Assembly: GCA_021156365.1 (NCBI GenBank) | Contig: JAJNDK010000003.1 | Span: 124,001-188,000, forward strand | From: Bacteroidota bacterium | Lineage (GTDB): Bacteria > Bacteroidota > Bacteroidia > B-17B0 > Aurantibacillaceae | Direction of reading: 5' to 3' | DNA: 64,000 nucleotides | In this document: piece after piece, positions 44,598 through 51,302 of the stretch | Layout of the letters: every line of letters starts with the position of its first letter | Numbering within the stretch: the first letter of the stretch is position 1 | The notes under the pieces: generated by a model | What the model was told of the DNA's origin: nothing | Databases searched by the model: none | The model's input: the letters and a program-made list of their open reading frames with translations, nothing else | Translations under genes and position numbers: made by a program

Positions 44598-45434
44598 TTA
44601 GCCCTTTTCTTTTTCTTCTTTTATTTTTCCGAACACATAACTTAGACCAACCTGTGGCGAGAAGCCAAGGATGTTATGATACGATGAGCTGAGATCGAAG
44701 CGGAGCCCTTCGAGATTCACACCGATCCCGAAAGCAGCCTGGGTAGGGTAGCTGTTCACACCTGCGCGGATGTAAAATTCTTTTGCAGGTGCATATTCGA
44801 TACCCCCTTTGAAATTGATATTGGTATAGGTGCTTTTTTCGGCTTCCGCTATCACCAGTAATTGTTTTGAGAATTTATACTGCACACCGAATTTCAGTTG
44901 GGAAGGGATCTTTTCATTGTTGTAATTGGTGATCTGCGCACGATTAGGATTGTAGATATGTGCGGCAACGGTTACCTGCTTTGACAGTTTTCCCTGCAAT
45001 CCTAACTCTACGGAGAAGGCATGTGCTTTGCCATAAATATCACCGATAGAATAGGAAAGATAATTGAGCCCTACACCTGCAGAAAAACTCTCACCTAACT
45101 TCATACCATATCCGAGCCCGGCTTTACTTTGGCGGAACATGGAATAACCGAAGCTGGTGTAGGTAAGTCCGAATGTTCCGCGTTTGATTGGCAGGGCGCC
45201 TGTAAGTGAACTATAGCCCAGTTGTTTTAACAGGAAACGATTTTCATAGTATGCACCTGCACTTATATTTTTTAGAAAACCCAGTCCTGCCTGGTTGTTT
45301 TGAGCGCTGTATACATCATCCAGTGTTACGGAAGCTCCGCCCAATGCAGCAGCTCTGGCTCCCACCGTAAAATTCTGCGCACCAAGGAAAAGTGCGGAAA
45401 AAGAAAAAAATGCAATGAGTAGTGTTCTGTTCAT
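44598..45434 (-). CDS. PorV/PorQ family outer-membrane protein
   Basis: A 278-residue beta-barrel protein from ATG 45432-45434 (an ATG three codons upstream is possible). It has a signal peptide (MNRTLLIAFFSFSALFLGAQ), then the family opening 'VGARAAALGGASVTLDDVYSAQNNQAGLG'-like segment (given in part), which is diagnostic for PorV/PorQ/FadL-like T9SS proteins. Barrel strands follow and a Lys/Glu-rich end. PorV carries T9SS cargo to the attachment machinery and PorQ acts in cargo anchoring; a specific role for this homologue is unknown. It heads the two-gene operon with the HhH-barrel gene, with a -7 element at 45441-45448. Confidence 0.85.
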   Translation of the reverse strand: MNRTLLIAFFSFSALFLGAQNFTVGARAAALGGASVTLDDVYSAQNNQAGLGFLKNISAGAYYENRFLLKQLGYSSLTGALPIKRGTFGLTYTSFGYSMFRQSKAGLGYGMKLGESFSAGVGLNYLSYSIGDIYGKAHAFSVELGLQGKLSKQVTVAAHIYNPNRAQITNYNNEKIPSQLKFGVQYKFSKQLLVIAEAEKSTYTNINFKGGIEYAPAKEFYIRAGVNSYPTQAAFGIGVNLEGLRFDLSSSYHNILGFSPQVGLSYVFGKIKEEKEKG

Positions 45435-45440
45435 GCCTAC

Positions 45441-45448
45441 CAAATATA
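45441..45448 (-). promoter_or_regulatory. -7 promoter element next to the PorV/PorQ-like start
   Basis: The minus strand reads TATATTTG, 6 bp before the ATG at 45434. This near-leaderless arrangement favours ATG 45434 over 45443, which would lie inside the element. Confidence 0.5.
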
Positions 45449-45508
45449 GGAAATATTTCGAAAAAGAGAAGATACGTATCTTTAATATTCTGTTATACTT
45501 TTAATTTG

Positions 45509-45516
45509 TAAATTTG
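45509..45516 (+). promoter_or_regulatory. Candidate -7 element of the ferritin/COQ7-like gene
   Basis: TAAATTTG matches TAnnTTTG, 20 bp before the TTG start at 45537. Confidence 0.35.
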
Positions 45517-45536
45517 AGAACTGATAGCCACGAGCT

Positions 45537-46121
45537 TTGCAAAAACCAAGTTTACAACACCCTGAACTGATCGACCTGATGAAGATGGCGTACTCCGCTG
45601 AGAAAGCGGCGGCATTTGCCTACCAGGGGCACGCCGGCTCGGTAAAGGACAAAGAAGCGAAGATCCGCATCAAACAAATTGAGGATGATGAGTGGGAGCA
45701 CCGGCGGGAAGTGCTGGAAATGATGAAACAATATAATGTTCCTGTTTCCCGGTGGTATGAATTCCGTTTTTATATAGTAGGAAAAATGATCTCGATGGGC
45801 TGCTATGTGATCGGTTGGTTTATGCCCTATTATTTTGCTGGCAGACTGGAAAGCGGAAATGTATGCGAGTACTTCCGGATGAAACAATTCTTTAATTCGC
45901 TCGGGATCCATGAGCATGATCAACTGCTCTACAATATGGGCATTAAGGAGAAAGAACACGAGGTGTATTTCCTCGAACAGATCAAATCAAAAAAGCTACT
46001 CCCGTTTTTCGAAAAGCTTTTTAACTGGGGCAATAAACACAGTTTCAATAATATCGACCTTGATAAAAAATACCCGGTGGAAGAATCGGATATTTATTGC
46101 AAAACGGATATAAAGAAATAG
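45537..46121 (+). CDS. Ferritin-like/COQ7-type diiron protein, probably starting at TTG
   Basis: A 194-residue protein with the E...ExxH...E...ExxH diiron pattern: E22 in MAYSAEKAAAFAYQ, E52xxH55 in DDEWEHRRE, E104 or E111, and E138xxH141 in GIKEKEHEV. A hydrophobic hairpin (about 78-100) resembles the membrane-facing helices of COQ7/demethoxyubiquinone hydroxylases. The frame is closed by TAG at 45525-45527, and the only start covering the first helix is TTG 45537. ATG 45579 would leave the first Glu at residue 8. In a bacterium probably using menaquinone, its substrate is open. Confidence 0.78.
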   Translation: MQKPSLQHPELIDLMKMAYSAEKAAAFAYQGHAGSVKDKEAKIRIKQIEDDEWEHRREVLEMMKQYNVPVSRWYEFRFYIVGKMISMGCYVIGWFMPYYFAGRLESGNVCEYFRMKQFFNSLGIHEHDQLLYNMGIKEKEHEVYFLEQIKSKKLLPFFEKLFNWGNKHSFNNIDLDKKYPVEESDIYCKTDIKK

Positions 46122-46138
46122 TCATAATTTAGCAGACC

Positions 46139-46251
46139 AGACACAGATTTCACTGATGCCGGATTGTCGGCCGGTTAAAATTTATGCAGATGGTCCCCTG
46201 GAAATTACAGCCTGTTTTATACAAATATATATCTGCGTAATCCGCGTCTGC
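46139..46251. repeat. Fold-back element with 20-bp imperfect inverted arms
   Basis: The left arm 46139-46158 (CAGACACAGATTTCACTGAT) is complementary at 14 of 20 positions to the right arm 46232-46251 (ATCTGCGTAATCCGCGTCTG), with 73 bp between. It occupies most of the 46122-46285 gap between convergent genes. The arms look like the 'ATCTGCGTAATCTGCG' dispersed repeat that I recall from many environmental genomes. Confidence 0.55.
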
Positions 46252-46285
46252 ATTTATATTTACAGTTGGGGGAATAATTCATATA

Positions 46286-46813
46286 CTACTTTTCCTGTTT
46301 CAAAAGATCTTTCACTACCCTGTTGTACCTGCTCTTCAATGCAGGATCGGTAGCATGCTTTGCGAGGTCGCTTACTATTAATTTCAATTCGCTTTGCAGT
46401 TCCGGATGTTTCAATGAAATGGTATACAGAACGGTTACTGCAAATGCTTTTATGGCAATGGCCTCATTCATGGATAATACGAATTTCATGCAGATATCGA
46501 AGAGCTTACCCTGTGATCTTTCCGGGATCTCTGTGAATTGGAAGATCCGCAGTGTATTGCGTTTAACTGCATCGTGCAGATTTTCTTTGTATAGGTTGTC
46601 TGTCAGCTTTGCAACATATGGTTTTATCAGGTGCGGATATTTATCGGCGCATTCACTCAACACCATTCCGGAACGTTGTGTGACAATGTCCTCATTGGCA
46701 AGGAATAATTTCATCAGCTCTTTGAAACGATCTTTGTCATCCCCAATGTACCTGGCAATACGAAGTGAGTTCCTTTTGGAATGTTCTTCCCGCAGCGCTT
46801 CCCGAAGATCCAT
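46286..46813 (-). CDS. HEAT-like helical protein of unknown function
   Basis: A 175-residue all-helical cytosolic protein. Its helices recur in pairs of about 35 residues ('LREALREEHSKRNSLRIARYIGDD', 'VTQRSGMVLSECADKYPHLIKPYV', 'AVKRNTLRIFQFTEIPERSQG', 'EAIAIKAFAVTVLYTISLKHPEL'; given in part), the layout of a HEAT/armadillo solenoid. It lacks the residues of AlkD glycosylases, so it is probably a binding scaffold. Its start lies 2 bp after the mvaB stop, making it third in the pyrD-mvaB operon. I do not know a function. Confidence 0.72.
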   Translation of the reverse strand: MDLREALREEHSKRNSLRIARYIGDDKDRFKELMKLFLANEDIVTQRSGMVLSECADKYPHLIKPYVAKLTDNLYKENLHDAVKRNTLRIFQFTEIPERSQGKLFDICMKFVLSMNEAIAIKAFAVTVLYTISLKHPELQSELKLIVSDLAKHATDPALKSRYNRVVKDLLKQEK

Positions 46814-46815
46814 GC

Positions 46816-47673
46816 TTAGTGATAATGGTTAAAGATCTCCCAGCTTTTTTCATAACAATGCAATAAAGCATCGTTATTCAGTCCGAGGTCTTTGGAAACG
46901 GAATTAAAATACGAAACGATATCTTCTGTGGCAATGTTGCCTGTAAGATCATCTTTTGCCATCGGACATCCGCCAAAACCATGAATAGCCGAATCGAATC
47001 GAAGGCATCCGCTTTCTGCAGTGGCCTGTATCTTTTCGCGGCTTTTTTCTTTGATCGAATGCAAATGTGCACCGAACTCCACATCTTTAAATGCAGGGAT
47101 CAGGTGCTTAAATAAATAGGTGATGTTTTCCGGATCCGAAACACCGATGGTATCCGCCAGCGCAATAATGCGGATCCCCATCGAATGAAGTCTCTCTGTC
47201 CACTTTAGAACGATCTCGCTGTTCCACTCATCGTTGTATGGATTTCCGAAAGCCATGGAAATATAGACAACCAGTTCTTTTTTATTTTGTACGCAGAGGT
47301 TCTGTATCTCTTCCACACGCACCAGCGATTCGGCAATACTGGAATTGGTATTGCGCTGCTGGAAGGTTTCGGAAATGGAAAAAGGAAATCCTAAATATTT
47401 TATTTCATCATAGGCGACCGCATCCTGCGCACCACGCTGATTGGCAATGATGGCAAGCAGTTTCGATTTTGTGGAGGACAGGTCAAGCTTTTTCAGCACT
47501 TCTGCTGTATCCTGCAGCTGCGGAATGGCTTTCGGGGAAACAAAGCTCCCGAAATCGATGGTGTCAAAACCGACTTTCAGGATGGAGTTGATATAGTCTG
47601 CCTTCAGTTGCGTCGGGATCATCTGTTTGATGCCTTGCATGGCATCGCGCGGACATTCAATTAATTTGATCAT
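46816..47673 (-). CDS. mvaB: Hydroxymethylglutaryl-CoA lyase
   Basis: Cleaves HMG-CoA to acetyl-CoA and acetoacetate at the end of leucine breakdown. The 285-residue TIM-barrel has '[10 protein letters not shown]' (catalytic Arg/Asp region), '[19 protein letters not shown]' matching the family 'GLxxIExTSFVSPKxVPQ' signature, '[10 protein letters not shown]', 'GAHLHS' with metal His residues, and the active-site Cys loop GFGGCPMA. Its ATG overlaps the pyrD stop by 4 bp. The methylcrotonyl-CoA carboxylase-like beta subunit at 49340-50968 fits the same pathway. Confidence 0.93.
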   Translation of the reverse strand: MIKLIECPRDAMQGIKQMIPTQLKADYINSILKVGFDTIDFGSFVSPKAIPQLQDTAEVLKKLDLSSTKSKLLAIIANQRGAQDAVAYDEIKYLGFPFSISETFQQRNTNSSIAESLVRVEEIQNLCVQNKKELVVYISMAFGNPYNDEWNSEIVLKWTERLHSMGIRIIALADTIGVSDPENITYLFKHLIPAFKDVEFGAHLHSIKEKSREKIQATAESGCLRFDSAIHGFGGCPMAKDDLTGNIATEDIVSYFNSVSKDLGLNNDALLHCYEKSWEIFNHYH

Positions 47674-48710
47674 AACTTTTCCTCCAGTATTTTTTTATTG
47701 ATTTGTTTGATTAGTCCGGGGCCTTCGTAAATAAAACCGGTGTACAATTGCACCAGGCTGGCTCCGGCTTTTAGTTTTTCAATAGCATCTTCGGCACTGT
47801 GTATTCCGCCAACTCCTATGATAGGGAAAGCCGCATTGGATTTGGCGTGCAGGTATCGGATCACTTCCGTACTTCTTTTGGCAAGCGGTTTTCCGCTCAG
47901 GCCACCCATTCCAATGGATTCCACTTTTGCTTTATCACTTATCAAAGGTTCGCGGGCAATGGTGGTATTGGTAGCGATCACACCTGCGATCTTTGTCTCC
48001 GCTACTATTTCAATAATGTCGTCGAGCTGTTCGTTCGTAAGATCCGGGGCAATTTTCAGGAAAACAGGTTTGGGCTTGTCTTTCTGATCATTTAATTGCA
48101 TCACGGTGTTCAGCAGTTTTTTCAAAGGTTCTTTGTCCTGAAGTGCCCGGAGATTGGGTGTATTGGGTGAGCTCACGTTCACTACAAAATAATCCACCTG
48201 ATCGAAGAGTGCATTGAAGCAGATCACATAGTCGTTGTCGGCCTCTTCGTTAGGAGTTAGCTTGTTTTTGCCAATATTACCACCAATGATCAGGCCGGGG
48301 GTCTTTTTCTTTTTCAGGCGTTCTGCGGCTTCCAGTACCCCGTGATTGTTGAAGCCCATCCGGTTGATGATGGCTTCATCGGGTGGCAGGCGGAAAAGAC
48401 GCGGTTTATCGTTTCCGGGCTGGCCTTTGGGAGTGAGGGTGCCTATTTCGATGGAGCCAAAGCCCAGGGCAGCCAGCTCATCAAACAGTTTTGCATCTTT
48501 GTCCAGCCCTGCTGCCAGGCCCACAGGGTTCGGAAATACGAGCCCGGCTACGGTCCGCTGCAGTTTTGGATCTTTTATGGTAAAGCTTCGTGATACCAGT
48601 CGGCGGATAAAACCGCTACGGAGGAAGAATTTAAGGCAATCAAAGGTGAAATAGTGAACTTTTTCGGGATCGAAGAGAAAAAATACCGGCTTTAACAGGA
48701 ATTTGTACAT
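47670..48710 (-). CDS. pyrD: Quinone-dependent dihydroorotate dehydrogenase
   Basis: FMN enzyme of pyrimidine synthesis (class 2, membrane-associated), oxidising dihydroorotate with quinone. The 346-residue product has an N-terminal helical membrane-docking region ([20 protein letters not shown]), '[35 protein letters not shown]' (given in part), the class 2 catalytic Ser in [12 protein letters not shown], and phosphate-binding '[30 protein letters not shown]' (given in part). ATG at 48708-48710 lies 8 bp after a -7 element. It is first gene of the operon with mvaB and the HEAT-like gene. Confidence 0.96.
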   Translation of the reverse strand: MYKFLLKPVFFLFDPEKVHYFTFDCLKFFLRSGFIRRLVSRSFTIKDPKLQRTVAGLVFPNPVGLAAGLDKDAKLFDELAALGFGSIEIGTLTPKGQPGNDKPRLFRLPPDEAIINRMGFNNHGVLEAAERLKKKKTPGLIIGGNIGKNKLTPNEEADNDYVICFNALFDQVDYFVVNVSSPNTPNLRALQDKEPLKKLLNTVMQLNDQKDKPKPVFLKIAPDLTNEQLDDIIEIVAETKIAGVIATNTTIAREPLISDKAKVESIGMGGLSGKPLAKRSTEVIRYLHAKSNAAFPIIGVGGIHSAEDAIEKLKAGASLVQLYTGFIYEGPGLIKQINKKILEEKL

Positions 48711-48718
48711 AATGCCTG

Positions 48719-48726
48719 CAAATATA
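48719..48726 (-). promoter_or_regulatory. -7 promoter element next to the pyrD start
   Basis: The minus strand reads TATATTTG, 8 bp before the pyrD ATG; a leader of only a few bases is implied. Confidence 0.5.
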
Positions 48727-48855
48727 CGGCTATTTTCAGACTTTGATTTGGACAGGGTTTCACCAATAGCCCAACATTTTTGATCTGTAAATCAATTAGT
48801 TATAAATTTTAAGTGAAAATTTATATTTTTTTTTATGTTGGGATCAAAAATCCTC

Positions 48856-48863
48856 TACATTTG
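48856..48863 (+). promoter_or_regulatory. Candidate -7 element of the Ala-rich lipoprotein gene
   Basis: TACATTTG matches TAnnTTTG, 28 bp before the ATG at 48892. A 5'UTR of about 22 A-rich bases (AAAAAACCTGAAAACAAA) follows, as in strongly translated Bacteroidota genes. It excludes the upstream ATG at 48835. Confidence 0.5.
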
Positions 48864-48891
48864 CACAAAATTCAAAAAACCTGAAAACAAA

Positions 48892-49158
48892 ATGAAAAAA
48901 GTATTATCTGTTATCGCAATCGCTGCAGTATCTGCAGTATTCGTAGCTTGCGGACCAAGCAAAGAAGATTTGGAAGCTGCTGCTAAAAAAACTGCTGATT
49001 CAATCGCTATGGCTGATTCAATCGCTAACGCTCAGGCTGCTGCTGATTTAGCTGCTCAACAAGCTGCTGCTGATTCTGCTGCTAAAGTTCAAGCTGCTGC
49101 TGACTCTGCACGTGTTGCTGATTCTTTGGCTAACGCTAAACCAGGCAAGAAAAAGTAA
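48892..49158 (+). CDS. Small Ala/Asp/Ser-rich helical lipoprotein
   Basis: An 88-residue lipoprotein: signal MKKVLSVIAIAAVSAVFVA with lipidated Cys20. The mature 69 residues are Ala-rich with recurring ADSIA/AADSA units (ADSIAMADSIANAQ, AAADLAAQQAAADSAAKV), predicted to be one continuous helix, ending PGKKK. Size, lipid anchor, helix and terminal lysines recall Braun's lipoprotein (Lpp), but no sequence homology is claimed. Strong promoter and terminator flank it, and codon use is uniform (GCT-rich), suggesting high expression. The function is unknown. Confidence 0.82.
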   Translation: MKKVLSVIAIAAVSAVFVACGPSKEDLEAAAKKTADSIAMADSIANAQAAADLAAQQAAADSAAKVQAAADSARVADSLANAKPGKKK

Positions 49159-49188
49159 TCTAACCCAAAAGGTTAAAGCTTTAAAAAA

Positions 49189-49217
49189 AGGTTGCTCCCA
49201 AAGGGCGACCTTTTTTG
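49189..49217 (+). terminator. Terminator of the Ala-rich lipoprotein gene
   Basis: AGGTTGCTC pairs with GGGCGACCT (two G-T pairs) around a short loop, followed by six T residues. Confidence 0.75.
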
Positions 49218-49297
49218 TTATTATACCCTGCCAAACTTTCAGGGCGAATAGTTCCAAACTTTCGAAAAGTTTGATGTGTATCTTCCAACTCATTATT

Positions 49298-49305
49298 TAT
49301 ATTTG
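49298..49305 (+). promoter_or_regulatory. Candidate -7 element of the carboxylase gene
   Basis: TATATTTG lies 34 bp before the ATG at 49340. A TTTG at 49270-49273 is 24 bp upstream, longer than the usual spacing. Confidence 0.4.
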
Positions 49306-49339
49306 GGATCGCTAAAATTAACCACTACAGCTACTATTT

Positions 49340-50968
49340 ATGGACATAGAATTTAACAAGAACGATGATATCATGCGTTTGCTGATCTCTCAGCTGGAGC
49401 AGAAACTGGCCAAAGTATATCTCGGTGGCGGAAAAGCCCGCATTGAAAAGCTGCATGAGCAAGGCAAAATGAGTGCCCGCGAACGCATTGATTACCTGCT
49501 GGATAAAGATGCTAAACGTATCGAAATAGGCGCTTTTGCAGGAGATGAGATGTATGCCGAACATGGCGGCTGTCCGGGTGGCGGAGTAGTGGTGGTTATC
49601 GGCTATATCAAAGGAAAACAATGCATTGTGGTAGCTAATGATGCTACCGTAAAAGCAGGTGCCTGGTTTCCGATCACCGGAAAAAAGAACCTGCGTGCGC
49701 AGGAGATCTCCATCGAAAATAAATTACCGATCATTTACCTGGTGGACAGTGCAGGCGTTTACCTGCCTTTGCAGGACGAGATCTTCCCGGATAAGGAACA
49801 TTTCGGGCGTATCTTTCGTAACAATGCAGTAATGAGCTCTATGGGCATTCTGCAGATCGCAGCCATTATGGGCAGCTGTGTAGCTGGTGGGGCCTATCTG
49901 CCGATCATGAGCGATGAGGCAATGATTGTGGATAAAACGGGCAGTATCTTCCTTGCCGGCTCGTATCTCGTGAAAGCGGCGATCGGCGAGACTATCGATA
50001 ATGAAACACTTGGCGGTGCAACAACACAGTGTGAGATCTCAGGTGTAACAGATAATAAATGCAAAGACGATAAAGAGTGCCTCGATAAGATCCGTGGGAT
50101 CATGGACAAGATCGGCGATTATGATAAAGCGGGTTTTGACCGGATCGAAGCTGCTAAACCAAAAAAAGAACAGAAAGATATTTACGGTATCATACCGGAT
50201 ACGAGAGACAAACAATACGATATGTTCGAAGTGATCCATCGCCTGGTGGACAATTCGGAGTTTGATGAGTACAAAGAGCTGTACGGAAAAAGCATCATTT
50301 GCGGTCTTGCCCGTATTGATGGCTGGGCCGTTGGAATTGTTGCCAATCAGCGCAAAGTAGTGAAAAGCAAAAAAGGGGAAATGCAGTTTGGTGGTGTGAT
50401 ATATAGTGACAGTGCCGATAAAGCCGCGCGTTTTATCATGAATTGCAACCAGCGAAAAATTCCCCTCGTATTTCTGCAGGATGCTACCGGTTTTATGGTG
50501 GGCTCTCGTAGTGAGCATGGAGGTATTATTAAAGACGGCGCCAAGCTGGTAAATGCCATGAGTAATTCAGTTGTTCCTAAATTCACGATCATCGTCGGGA
50601 ATTCATACGGAGCAGCTAATTATGCGATGTGTGGAAAAGCGTACGATCCGCGTTTGATCTATTCCTGGCCTACAGGACAGATCGCAGTAATGGGCGGTGC
50701 GCAGGCAGCGAAAGTATTGGTGCAAATTGAAGTGGCCAGTCTGAAAGCAAAAGGCGAAGAGATCACTCCGGAGAAAGAAGCGGAATTATTCAACAGGATC
50801 AAAGACCGTTACGACAAACAAACCAGCCCGTATTACGCAGCTGCCCGTTTGTGGACAGATGGTATCATCGATCCATTGGAAACACGCAAAGTGATCAGCA
50901 TGGGAATTGAGATGGCGAACCATTCACCTATTACAAAACGGTATAATGTGGGAGTGATCCAGACGTAG
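49340..50968 (+). CDS. Acyl-CoA carboxylase carboxyltransferase (beta) subunit, methylcrotonyl-CoA type
   Basis: Transfers carboxyl from biotin to an acyl-CoA. The 542-residue product has both crotonase-fold carboxyltransferase halves. The N-half has 'KMSARERIDYLLD', 'GGVVVVIGYIKGKQCIVVANDATVKAGA' (given in part), 'LVDSAGVYLPLQDE' and 'MGSCVAGGAYLPIMSDE'. The C-half has 'FLQDATGFMVGSRSEHGGIIKDGAK' (given in part), 'GNSYGAANYAMCGKAYDPRLIYSWPTG' (given in part) and 'MGGAQAAKVL'. The AGAYLP motif and FMVG segment favour methylcrotonyl-CoA over propionyl-CoA carboxylase. The biotin-carrying alpha subunit is not in the window. With mvaB 2 kb away, leucine catabolism is the likely role. Confidence 0.9.
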   Translation: MDIEFNKNDDIMRLLISQLEQKLAKVYLGGGKARIEKLHEQGKMSARERIDYLLDKDAKRIEIGAFAGDEMYAEHGGCPGGGVVVVIGYIKGKQCIVVANDATVKAGAWFPITGKKNLRAQEISIENKLPIIYLVDSAGVYLPLQDEIFPDKEHFGRIFRNNAVMSSMGILQIAAIMGSCVAGGAYLPIMSDEAMIVDKTGSIFLAGSYLVKAAIGETIDNETLGGATTQCEISGVTDNKCKDDKECLDKIRGIMDKIGDYDKAGFDRIEAAKPKKEQKDIYGIIPDTRDKQYDMFEVIHRLVDNSEFDEYKELYGKSIICGLARIDGWAVGIVANQRKVVKSKKGEMQFGGVIYSDSADKAARFIMNCNQRKIPLVFLQDATGFMVGSRSEHGGIIKDGAKLVNAMSNSVVPKFTIIVGNSYGAANYAMCGKAYDPRLIYSWPTGQIAVMGGAQAAKVLVQIEVASLKAKGEEITPEKEAELFNRIKDRYDKQTSPYYAAARLWTDGIIDPLETRKVISMGIEMANHSPITKRYNVGVIQT

Positions 50969-51021
50969 GACTGATTTGAAAATGTATTAATCTGAAGATT
51001 TGAAAATGAATACATACTACT

Positions 51022-51294
51022 ACAAATGCTGCCGGTGGTATTGTTAAATCTGTTAATGGTATTGCAAGTGCTGCCGATGGTGTAGCGAGTGCTGCCGGTG
51101 GTATTGTTAAATCTGTTAATGGTGTTACGGGTGCTACCGATGGTGTTATAAGTGCTACCGATGGTATTGTTAAATCTGTTAATGGTGTTACGGGTGCTAT
51201 CGGTGGTATTGTTAAATCTGTTACTGGTATTGCAAGTGCTAACGATGGTGTAGCGAGTGCTATCAATGGTGTAGCGAGTGCCATCAAAAGTATT
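51022..51294. repeat. Tandem repeat: 13 units of 21 bp
   Basis: The 334-bp gap between the carboxylase and SpoIIE genes is filled by 13 diverged 21-bp units. In one plus-strand frame each unit reads as seven residues, such as VKSVNGI, ASAADGV, TGATDGV or ASAINGV; two unit types alternate irregularly. That frame is open from 51010 to TAA at 51304-51306, but has no ATG, GTG or TTG, and TGA closes it at 51007-51009. ATG 51006 lies in another frame that ends after 13 codons. It could be a decayed or frameshifted repeat-protein gene, or a non-coding minisatellite. No other gene is seen in the gap. Confidence 0.85.
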
Positions 51295-51302
51295 GGCCGA
51301 AA

